Positions 1 through 11,379 of a DNA stretch of 64,000 bases are shown here, piece after piece. This DNA comes from Paulownia fortunei (lineage: Eukaryota > Streptophyta > Magnoliopsida > Lamiales > Paulowniaceae), in assembly GCA_019321725.1 (NCBI GenBank), contig CM033116.1, forward strand, positions 8,698,841 to 8,762,840, given 5' to 3'. How positions within the stretch are numbered: the first letter of the stretch is position 1; each line of letters begins with the position of its first letter. A program made the position numbers and the translations under genes. The notes below the pieces were generated by a model. That model ran no database searches and was not told the DNA's origin. It saw only the letters and a list, made by a program, of their open reading frames with translations.

Positions 1-335
1 ACTTACCCACTGGGATCACGCACTCACACCGTGCAATCAACTTACCCGCCCGAATCACATACTTTCATAGAGAATACCGACCAGCTAGCAGTTGTTCCTT
101 TGAAACGCAGCTCATTTTCTATGGCTATCTTAGTAGAATCTTTCCTTGTAGGGGTCAAGATTGCCAACTTAGCGGATGAAACTTGTGATCCTCATGAGCA
201 CCTCGATAGGTTCTACATGAAGGCTGACCTGTATGACTTAAGTGATGTCGCCTACAATATTATTTGTGTTCATCTAAGTGATGACTTAAGTGATGTCGCC
301 TACAGTATTATTTGTCGCCTACAATTTATCAACAT
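1..335 (+). mobile_element. Ty3/gypsy gag fragment (degenerate)
   Basis: Translation of 31-372 gives a stretch resembling plant Ty3/gypsy Gag capsid proteins: a DPHEHLDRFY block followed by KADLYDLSDVAY, matching the usual D-P-x-x-H-L-x-x-F-Y ... A-D-L-Y-D-x-S-D pattern. A short tandem duplication (DLSDVAY twice, about 237-310) interrupts the frame, so it is not a working gag. The similarity stops exactly where the large inverted repeat begins (336), so this fragment is the outside neighbour of the left arm and has no counterpart next to the right arm. Confidence 0.55.
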
Positions 336-438
336 AGTTCTTGTGTTCATCAATACTATTTGGTTGAGGTAAACAAAGAGTTGTAGTTTGATGAATGATA
401 CTAAGTTCTTAGCAAAATTCTTCAAATAGGGCTCTATA

Positions 439-440
<2 letters not shown>

Positions 441-486
<46 letters not shown>
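441..486. repeat. (CT)n(AT)n microsatellite in the copia integrase region
   Basis: A run of CT dinucleotides followed by AT dinucleotides. Its partner in the right arm (about 59569-59613) has a different length and an interrupting base. It lies in the diverged outer flank, unlike the two microsatellites of the core, which match in length between arms. Confidence 0.9.
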
Positions 487-589
487 CACTTCGATTAATC
501 TTAATATGTTTACTAAGTTGATTCTCAACCTCATTCTTATAGCTTTTGAAAGCTTTTAAGGCCTCATCTTTGCTTCTCAATAGATTCAC

Positions 590-1960
590 TTAATAGTGTC
601 TTATACAATCATCGATACAAGTAATAAAGTACTTTTTTCTACCTCTAGTTTGCATAAGTTTCAAATCACATATATCACTATGAATTAATTTTAGAGATGT
701 TATATTTCTTTCCACTGAAGGGAACAAAGCTTTGGTCATTTTAGGTTCAACACATTTCTTATATTCATTGTGAGAGTCAATTTTAAACAAAGGCCATAAA
801 TCTAAATTTATAACTCTACGTAGAGTCTTAAAATTGACATGTTCTAATCTAACATGCCATAAATTAGAATACTCAATCAAGTAAGAATAAGGCATAATTT
901 TACTGCTTTCAAGATTTTGAAGTAAAGTCATTACATTTATCTTAAAGAGACCTTTATGTAAATACCCATTTTCTATAAACTGTCCATTTTTAGTGAGTAC
1001 AAACTTATCAAATTCAAACACTAGTCTAAATTCATTTTTTATTAACAATGAGTTGGACACCAGATTTTTTTAGATGTCTGGGATGTGCAACACATAAATC
1101 AAAGTTAGCTCCTTGCCTGAGGTTATCTTCAGCACAACTTTACCCAATCCGATGATATTAGAAGTTGGTGAGTTTTCCATGTACAACTTTCTTCTATTGA
1201 TCAAAATATAAGATGAAAACATCTCTTTACCTAAACAGATGTGATGTGTTGTGTCTTTATCAACCCACCATTATCTCGGGTTATTCACCAAATTGACTTC
1301 AAACATAACTACCTAGAGATTGAGTTCCTACATGTCAACTGGAATTGTGTTGTCCTTGGCCACTCATGATTTTGATTATCTCTCTTTAAAAGATGGCAAT
1401 CCTTGGCCTTATGGTTCAACTTGTCATAGTTGTAGTAATTCCATTTCAACTTCTTATCTTTCATCTACTTCTGACCATTGCCCTAGTGCTTCATTTTCTT
1501 GCTAGTATTTGGTTCCACCAAGTTTACTTTAGCCTTCATAGACAACTTATAGATTTAATTTCAGACTTATGATTATCGTCTTCAATCCATAGTCTGACAA
1601 TTAAATCTTCGAGTCCCATCTCCTTCCGCTTGTGTTTTAGGTAGTTCTTGAAGTCCTTCCACAGAGGTAGCAATTTCTCAATAATGGCAGCTACCTAAAA
1701 GGACTCAATGAGCTGTATATCTTCAGCATGTATCTCATGCAGGATTATTTGCAGCTTCTGGACTTGTTTCATTACTGATTTGAAATCTACCATCTTGAAG
1801 TCTAAGAATTTGCTGATTATAAATTTCTTCAAACCGATATTTTTTGTCTTATATTTCTTTTCCAGAGATTCCCACAGCTTCTTAGCTTTCTTCACTAAAT
1901 ATACATGTTGTACAGTATATTGTCCAGTCCAATGAGGATACAGTTCTTGCATAGGAAGTC
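590..1960 (-). pseudogene. Copia gag/protease/integrase remnants, left copy
   Basis: Minus-strand translation of 1695-1952 shows a UBN2/Gag segment (KKLWESLEKKYKT, ILHEIHAED). 590-1060 shows the GAG-pre-integrase region (WHVRLEHVNFKTL) running into integrase (LIHSDICD, YFITCIDDC). The stretch between these (about 1060-1695) translates to a decayed zinc knuckle and protease with stop codons. It has no intact frame and is identical to the right-arm copy except at its extreme 3' end. Family assignment is secure; it has no coding capacity. Confidence 0.85.
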
Positions 1961-2207
1961 ACTATGACTCCATGCATCAAACATTGCCGTCTTTTGAGAA
2001 TCTCGTTCCTTCCCCACAATGAGGACATCCTTACGCAAAAACCTTGCCAAGTTTAGGGTAGTCAAGTAAAATAATATTTTCTATTGCCACCTCTTAAAGT
2101 TAGTACCAGTAAATTTTTTCCAATTTTTCTCCATAAGCTTGAGTTGGTAACATAGGTGCTGTTGACGTTAAAGTTATTTATACTACACAAATAAAATTCG
2201 TCTTAAA

Positions 2208-3234
2208 TTGTTGGGAAAAAAATTTGATAGGTGTAATATCAAAATAACTAGACAAATTTTGGTAGGGTAACAACTAGGATTTATAGCCGAGGTAAGAGTT
2301 TAATTCTTTATGTTTAAAATAATTTTACCACGCACATAGTGTTTATGGTATTTAGCAATTGTCTCACAAGATATAACATCTAGCTTCTTGTAATAGTAGC
2401 ACAACAAATCATAACAACAATGAACAAAAGATGCTTTTGAACTCTTTGGGATGATTTGGGAGTATAAGAAAGTAATTCGGAGTTGAGTGTATGAAAATGG
2501 TCGAAGTGAGGGTCTATTTATAATTGTTGAAATATTGTTAGCAGAAGACACAACCTTTAAAAATTGTTATGATCGGATTGTCACTTGGTGCTTTCTAAAT
2601 GACCACATCTGTTTGATGTTGAGAGGAAGGGCATTATTGTCTAACAAATTCCATTTGGTATTGACTGGGTGTTTGTACCCTGATTAGACACTCATTCACC
2701 TAATTAGTTGATTTCGTATAGCACCATGTGTCACCACTCAATTAATTCACACGTCTTTTTTAGTCAATTCATTTGAAAAAATAATTAAAAATTTAATTTT
2801 TTTTGTATAAAAAGATTCAATCGAGTGGGCTAAGCAAGTCCAGGCCTAGCCCAGCCGAGTTGGCCGCATGCACGCATGTAGAGTTTTGGTGCATACCTAC
2901 AAGGATGTAGGTATCCCTCGTTTCAAAAACTTTGGTACTCCTTTTAGAGTCCAAACCAAATATCCAATTTGAACTAAATTAAGTAAAAAATACTTTAGCA
3001 CATTTTATAACATGGGATGGTGACTTTCCACCTTCTCATATTTGTAATAATTAATACTTTTAAATAATTTATTTTATACATTAATTTCTCATTCATCTTA
3101 AATTAATTTTAAAAAATTAAATATGCTAAATTTATCTACCAACGATGCACATTACATTTAAAATTTAATTTCATTTATAATTAAATAAAATCTATTTAAT
3201 TATTAATTGGATCAAAACTCAATTTTTCTACACC
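2208..3234 (-). repeat. COP-D 5' LTR, left copy
   Basis: Counterpart of the LTR at 56819-57845 (begins TGTTAG, ends CAACA on the sense strand). Its TATA box (TATAAATA on the minus strand, about 2516-2523) drives away from RPS15A. The upstream end of the LTR lies about 0.6 kb from the RPS15A transcription start, so the LTR and the gene are head to head. Confidence 0.85.
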
Positions 3235-3815
3235 ATTTTCTAACACTAGTAAACATGGGAAACTCTCTATCCATGGATCAAAACAAAGGTTGTTGCCAAA
3301 TTTACAGACTTTCTTTGCCTCTTTCAAAGTTTATTGTTAACTTAAATAGTTTGATGATAATAAAAGAAATTGTTACGAAATACAAAACTCATGTATATCG
3401 AAAAATCATTTTAATAGTAGGTATCAGTCATGATATCATGCAAATAAAAATACGAATATAAAAAAAAATATTAGGAACAAATATACGACTTATTTTTATA
3501 TTATTATTATCTATATAGTGGTTGGAGTCACTATCTAATTATGCAAAAAATTGCTCAATATATCTCTGTAGAATACTAATTTACGATTATGAATAAATAT
3601 AGAGACAAGTATTTACAATTACCAATGATTAATATTGTCATAAGTTATAAAGGTATTTTTATTGTTTAGGTATGCGAATTATTTAGTGTCTAATGACTAT
3701 TTAGTGTAGTAATTTGGGTGAAATTAGTATTTGCACAGTGAATAAACAACAAATTCCATGAGGGTGATTCAGTAATTTCGTCTCAAGGGAAAACAACAAA
3801 ACCTCAGCGAAGCGG
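3235..3815. other. AT-rich intergenic spacer upstream of RPS15A
   Basis: The roughly 580 bases between the copia LTR and the RPS15A core promoter. I see no coding potential. A homopolymer at about 3545 is the only arm-to-arm difference I found inside the near-identical core. It presumably carries distal promoter elements of RPS15A (inference). Confidence 0.5.
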
Positions 3816-3819
3816 CGTC

Positions 3820-3838
3820 TATAAAGCCCAAACCCTAA
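3820..3838 (+). promoter_or_regulatory. RPS15A core promoter: TATA box, site II, telo-box
   Basis: TATAAAG (3820-3826) overlaps AGCCCA (3825-3830, reverse complement of a site II TGGGCT element). This is followed directly by AAACCCTAA (3830-3838), a telo-box. The combination is typical of plant ribosomal-protein and other translation-machinery genes. A pyrimidine-rich stretch at about 3848-3870 is the likely transcription start region. Confidence 0.8.
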
Positions 3839-3847
3839 CAATCCATT

Positions 3848-5252
<1,405 letters not shown>

Positions 5253-5587
5253 AGGTGGTGTGGTTTGGCTTTTTCTATCTTATCGGAAGAGGATTTGCTG
5301 TTGAAGTTGCATCTGGGACACTGAGGCTTTTTTGAGTTATTGTAATGCAATGAAACATTTAAGGTTGTAGTTGTTAGAAATGCCAGCGTTGATCGTTGTT
5401 ACCTTGCTAATACAAATTGCATGATTTATTTGATGAACAAATTCCTTGGTTTTTGACAGGGAGAACAACAAATTTTCTGAAGCATTTTGTTTGACCTTTT
5501 CCTTCACATTGAATAGAAATTGCCTCTAGATTGTAAAGCCAGCACTTTTCATCTGAGAAACGTTGCAACATCACATGCATGGTGTGA
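5253..5587 (+). other. RPS15A 3' UTR and downstream flank
   Basis: Non-coding sequence after the stop codon. AT-rich stretches such as AATGCAATGAAACATT (from about 5343) could serve as polyadenylation signals, but no single site can be fixed by inspection. Confidence 0.45.
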
Positions 5588-6500
5588 ATTAATGGGCTTG
5601 GTTGATGGCTATGCTTAATTGGTGTGCACAGGCACCCTCAAAGATGTTGACTTTGTATGTTTAGCCTATCTCGGAGCTAAAATTAGTTGTCTTTGAAATA
5701 AGTAGAGGTGAAAATCTTGCCAAAGCACATGAGCTTGTCACTTACCTTCTGCATGATTTATAATCCGTCAAGTGTTATGCCCAATAAGAGCTCAATGGTG
5801 TCCTAAAGCATAGAGTTTGCAATAGTTAAAACTAGTAAAACTTTATATGCCATTGTATGCTTTCATCTCTTCTTTGGAGTGCAAGGAGTGTGAAATTCTT
5901 CGATGAATTTGTGTTATATTCTCTATCCATCCAAAATTATTGGATCATGGGATTGATGAATTTGTGTTATATTCTCCTCTTTCAGTACTCAAGCTTTACT
6001 CCATTCTGAATGAAATTGACTCTTATTTGTAAAAATGCTGAAGCCTCTCAATGGCTCTACTCAGTTTCAGGACTTTGTTTAAACATTTTTCATTCATTGA
6101 ATAATGGGCTTGGTTGATGGCTATGCTTAATTGGTGTGCACAGGCACCCTCAAAGATGTTTAGCCTATCTCGGAGCTAAAATTAGTTGTCTTTGAAATAA
6201 TTAGAGGTGAAAATCTTTCCAAAGCATACACAAGCTTGTTGCTTTCCTTCCGCGTGCCTTATAATCCATCAAGTGTTGTGCACAATAAGAGCTCAATGGT
6301 GTCCTAAAGCATAGTGTGCAATAGCTAAAACTAGTTAAACTTTATATACGATTGTATGCTCATCTCTATTTGGAGTGCAAGGAGTGCGAAATTCTTCCAT
6401 GAATTTGTGTTATGTTCTCTATCCATCCTAAATTATTGGATCCCAGAATGTGTTATGTTCTCTATCTATCCATCCAAAATTATTGGGTCATGGGATCGAT
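5588..6500. repeat. 0.4-kb direct duplication downstream of RPS15A
   Basis: Segment 5588-5957 recurs in the same orientation at about 6102-6500, beginning with the shared ATGGGCTTGGTTGATGG. The second copy lacks about 14 bases after CAAAGATG and carries scattered substitutions and a short internal duplication near its end, so it is older than the arm-to-arm identity. About 145 bases separate the units. I see no reading frame conserved between them. Confidence 0.85.
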
Positions 6501-7599
6501 GGCGAATGGCACTCGCCCAATATTGTATATAATCTGATAGTCAACTGAAGACTAGTTAGAAAATAGTTGTAATAGTTGCCTGCACTGAATTAATTTGCTG
6601 TGACCACTTTATATACCTAGTTAACCGTACAGCTTTAAAGGGAGAGGGGAACTGCAGCTATGATCAAGTCTTGGTGATTTTGGCATTCAAACATGATTTT
6701 TCCCAGCCGCCACAACTAACCACAATTTTTAGTTGTCAGTTTTATACATGGAGGCAAATAGTCAAATTTATTTCATGGAAAATCGAACTAAATCTGGTGA
6801 AGGTGTACTAATTTTTGTTTTCAGGGAAGAATAAAACTTGACCACCCTCTGTTATCAAGCTGGAAAAGAAAGAAACACAGGAAATTTTGGTAGTTTTCGT
6901 CCTACAATGTAGCCTCTTCTTTAGTATTTCCATAATGAAATGTTGCCTAAAGCCATTAATAAGCTTTATTGTTTCTAAAGTAGTAGACTGGTAAATTAAA
7001 TATGGTATTTAATTCATGATAATACAGAAGCGAATGACTCAACTTTATACTGAATAGCTAGTATCATATTTTAGGTTTTTCATAGTAGCATTTTTCTTTT
7101 ATATACATACATATATATACATATGTTCTATTTGCAGTTTTAATGCACAATTATACTAAACTAATCTCTATATATGTTTTTGATAACCTTGTAATACTCT
7201 TGTTACACGATCACACGAAGTACATATATATGTATATAACTTCTGTACATGAAAGAAAATAAATGGCATCGCTTTGTTGTATTGCAATAATAACATTTGC
7301 TTAAATTGAAAAAATTCAAAAGAAAAAATGCATAGGAGGAAAATACGCTGTAAATATGTAATCTGTAAACCATGATATATCAGGCCATATCAGGCCACAA
7401 AAACAACATTACAAACAGCATATCCATACATAGTTCACCTAAATTTGGAAAAAAAAACACGAAATAAAAAACTAGAAAAAAGATGAGAAAAGAAGTCTAT
7501 ACTAAAATAAGAAGCTCAACTGAGAAACATTGCCAAAGGATGAATAGTTGCCCAAAACAGAGAGAGATAAAACTCTCAATCACCAACAAAGAAGAGAAT

Positions 7600-7658
<59 letters not shown>

Positions 7659-9039
7659 CCCTTAACTGCATTTGCTGCTGCCATTAAAGAGTGGAGAAAA
7701 TGGAAGAATGAGGCATCAAAGATGGAATATGGGCTGTTGCATTTGGTGGAGTGGTTAACTTAAAAAGGTAACGTTGGTGGGCAGAGAATCTTCTCAGCAT
7801 ATGCCTCAACCATTAACTTATTGTTTTCATTCCTTTTTTTTTTTTAATTATTATTGATGTTTTTTATTTGCTTGAATCGAAAGTATCATGTACTTGGAGC
7901 TATCAAGTTTATAAATAGTAATGGGAAGGGTTTGGCAAAATTTAGAATTTGCTTCGTTAGGTTTTTAAGGATTTGTATTTGATGGGTTAGATCAGTTATA
8001 TCTATTTTATAATTTTAAAAATATTAAAAAATATAATTATTAAAAATAATATAATTAAAATTCTCTCAAAATGTATTTTTTTTTTAAAAATATCACATAA
8101 ATATATGTATGACAAATTTTAAAAAAAATTATATGAGACGAGTTTGAAAATAAAAATTAAAACCTACATCAAGTAAGGTAAGTCCAGGGAAGACTCAGAT
8201 TTGAACTTGCTCGATTGCCCCATCTCTAGTTAAGTCAAGCGATTTAAATTTTTTCGATTCATTTTTTATTAATTAATATATGTTATATACTTCATATTAA
8301 ATATTGAATCTAAATTATTTAATTGCTAATAAAAATAAATAATAATATCATATAAGGTTGTGTTTTGATTAGAGAATTAGAGAATTAATTATTTCAAATT
8401 TGTAACAATGAATTTTATGTATTTATTTGGATAATTTTATTTACCATGGATTTCAAATTCTAGAATAAACATTTTGATTTTTTTTTCAATCAAAGTTATG
8501 AAATTAAAACTCACTCGGGTCATTTCAAATTCTTAACACTAAATCTTCTACCAAATCCAAAACCAAACCCTTAACACAATTAAAAAGGAAAATTGAATCT
8601 TATTCTGTAGTTACAGTCAAAATGTAAATTGGTTTTATAATCATTAGGATGAAATTTTTTATACCTATTGAACTAGACCTATTTGCTCGTTGAAGTAGAA
8701 TTATTTAACTATTAAACCCTCATGAATATAATAGGGTTTGTGAATAATGATGTGTCCCTTCTAATTTTCAATAATTCAATTACTCACATCATTTTAATAG
8801 ATGATATCATCAACTTAAATCTAATGAAATAAGTAAAAAAGGACAAATGAGGAAAACAAACCTAATTTTATAAAGTACATTATCAAGTTTGTGCCCCAAT
8901 CTGAATTTGAAAAGTTCTGTCTGAGCATAATGAGTTAAAACAAAATTAAACTTGAGTTGAAGTCTAAGCCTGTAAGTTACCTTGAAAATTATTGTGAAGG
9001 TTAGGCCCAATTTAATTTAAATTTCGACTTCTGATAACA
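6501..9039. other. AT-rich non-coding region with CT microsatellite
   Basis: No gene is recognisable on either strand. Short open frames here are either dinucleotide repeats read as protein or AT-rich chance frames. The stretch contains a (CT)n run and AT-rich segments that may be old MITE remnants, but I could not define terminal repeats. Confidence 0.5.
7603..7656. repeat. (CT)n microsatellite, left arm
   Basis: About 26 CT dinucleotides followed by a short C run. The mirror copy at 52397-52450 is the same length. Dinucleotide runs this long normally change length quickly, so the match indicates very recent shared ancestry or a copied assembly. Confidence 0.95.
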
Positions 9040-9492
9040 CTATAATAAGAAATTATATATTGCAAAGGCATCAAGAGAGCAAATTTATAAGTTCGCAATA
9101 CATTTAATTTTAAAACATCATCTTATATAAATTATATAAATCATAAATTCATTTGGGTAGTACCAGACGTCAGAGGTATCTCAGCCATAACCTCCATCGG
9201 TGAAGTAGAATTAGGGAGTATAAAGAGATAATTAAAAACATATAAAACACAATAAGTTCCAATTCCAAAAATAAATGGGAAATGTGATATTTATAGACGT
9301 AAAAAAAGTCACATTACCATACAATAGATTACATGTATAGCTAGAGTCTCTTCTAGTCGTGGACCCAATATATTCCATATTATGGTAAATTACATGTATA
9401 GTCAGAGTCTCTTCTAGTCATGAGCCCAATACATTTTATATTCACTTCGAAAGGATTGATAATTTCAACTATAGTTTGAAGGTTAGCCACAT
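9040..9492 (-). mobile_element. Possible copia-type solo LTR or remnant, left copy
   Basis: Read on the minus strand this begins TGTGGCTAACC, contains a direct repeat with the core GACTAGAAGAGACTCT (two units, within about 9327-9446) and a TATA box TATAAATA. It is followed by TGTTATCAGAAG, which resembles the initiator-tRNA primer-binding site TGGTATCAGAGC of copia elements. No internal coding region follows. The call rests on these signals only; it could also be an unrelated promoter. Confidence 0.35.
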
Positions 9493-10331
9493 TAATTATA
9501 GTAAAAGGAAAAGAACCGAACACTCACTCCCTTGGTTGCCAAAGTTACGTGATTACCCTTGTAGAATAAAATGATAATTCCACATGATTTAAAACCCATT
9601 TGTTCATTTTTTTTCATCACAACCCAAGTAGTTCGTTTTTTAAAATTGTATAAGAAAAAATGGTTAGCATTATTCCCATAAATTGTGCTTTTGTAAAGAA
9701 GAAAAGTTAATTCAATTTCTCATTAATCATAAAAATAAACAAGTCAATTCTACTAGCTACTCATCAAATTAATTGTCCTTTTCATTTTAATACTATTCTT
9801 CTCTTGAAAGTCGCTAATTAAATCTACTTTGTATAAGCGCAGTTGATAATTCATAATTGAATCCATTTTTACCATTATTCTTCGTTATAATTTTGCGACT
9901 ACATATATTGATAATTGAATGTGGCTTATAGACTTATAGTTGCCATTGACACTTCTAAACTTTGGGTACGATCTCAAATCTAATCCTTACAAATCATCAA
10001 CCATGATGCATATCTAACTCTAATAAGTAATTAATTATACATTTCCATTCTGATTTTTAATTGATTGAAAATTAATTATCCTTTAATTTTTTACCAGTTA
10101 TTTTTTGATAGAATAGTTCATGCTACTCTGGAAACACACGTGCTAAAGATAAGCGATAATGGATCGATCATGCATGTATGTTAGAAAGAGTGCTTTCAGA
10201 AAGTTGCTCTTTAGGGCTAAATAATGGTTGTTATATGTGTATCATAATATTTGTATTATGTATTGAACAGAACAATATATTGCGAACAGAGAGACAGGCA
10301 AGCATTTCCATTAATTAGCTAATGCAAAAGG

Positions 10332-10400
<69 letters not shown>
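10332..10400. repeat. (AT)n(GT)n microsatellite, left arm
   Basis: Compound AT then GT dinucleotide run, 62 bases outside the CACTA terminus. Its mirror at 49653-49721 is the same length. Confidence 0.95.
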
Positions 10401-10405
<5 letters not shown>

Positions 10406-11379
10406 CACGCAACTGTGCGTGTGACTTTACTCTAATGATACTGAAAATAATTGATCAGGCACACTACAACAAAGTTGTTTTTTAGCGACTAACATTTTTG
10501 TCGGTAATTTCATTTAGCGACGAAATTATCACAATAAACGAGTTAGAAAAATACTTAGCGACGAATTGTGTTTTAGTGACAAAATATTTTCGTCGCTAAA
10601 TTATTAAAAAAATTTAAAATAAATATTTTATTTTAGATTTAGCGATGAAATTGAAAATTTTCGTCGCTAAAGTCATTAATTTAGAGACGAATAATTGAGC
10701 AACTATTGTCGCTAAGTATGAAAAAAAAATATATTTTTTGTTTTCGGCAACGATTTGGAAGGTTTCGTCGCTAACGTAAATTTTATTTTTTAAAAATAGA
10801 AAACAATTAAAATTCATCGCTAATATTTATTAATTTTTTTAATTATTTTATTTATTTCGATCATTATACCCTTTTTTAAACAACAAATCCAAGACCTGTT
10901 TGTCACAACTATTCACAAATATTCAATAATTCCCCACCACATATCCAACAACCATTTACAACAATCTAAATATTATGAACTAAAAGACATTTCATTAAAA
11001 AATTCATCGTATATTAAATAAATCATCATATACACAAGTCATATAAAAGAATCACTAAACAAACCATCATAAAAGTTAATATTAAAAGTAAAATATCATC
11101 ATATACACATTAAACCAAGGTCTAATAAACCTAAAAAAATGGACTAAATTTGACAACCATCAAAATAAGAATCTTAATGTGTCATTCCATCCATGACTAC
11201 AGAATAACAATGCAATGATATAATTAGAAAGAAATAAACACTATATATTAAACATAGTCGTATATATCAAAACAATAGCAATAACTAATATAAACAACAT
11301 TGACATAATAATTTATCCATAAAAAAAAGTATGAATAATTGTACAAAATGAAAATACTTACACTAAACTAAGAGTGAGG

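Larger units (their letters stand above)
336..3234 (-). mobile_element. Truncated Ty1/copia element COP-D, left copy
   Basis: Reverse-oriented copy of the 5' part of the copia element at 56819-63336: 5' LTR (2208-3234), gag and protease remnants, GAG-pre-integrase and the start of integrase. It stops at 336, which corresponds to 59714 in the right copy, so the rest of integrase, RT, RNase H and the 3' LTR are missing. This truncation defines the outer breakpoint of the inverted repeat. Confidence 0.9.

Noticed and set aside
7483..7763. Open frames encoding long Ser-Leu runs (and mirror 52290-52570)
   Set aside because: These are the (CT)n microsatellite read as protein; there is no homology outside the repeat.
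8810..9010. 66-residue frames at 8810-9010 and 10614-10817 and mirrors
   Set aside because: AT-rich chance frames; the second lies in CACTA subterminal repeats. Their presence in both arms reflects the identical core, not selection.
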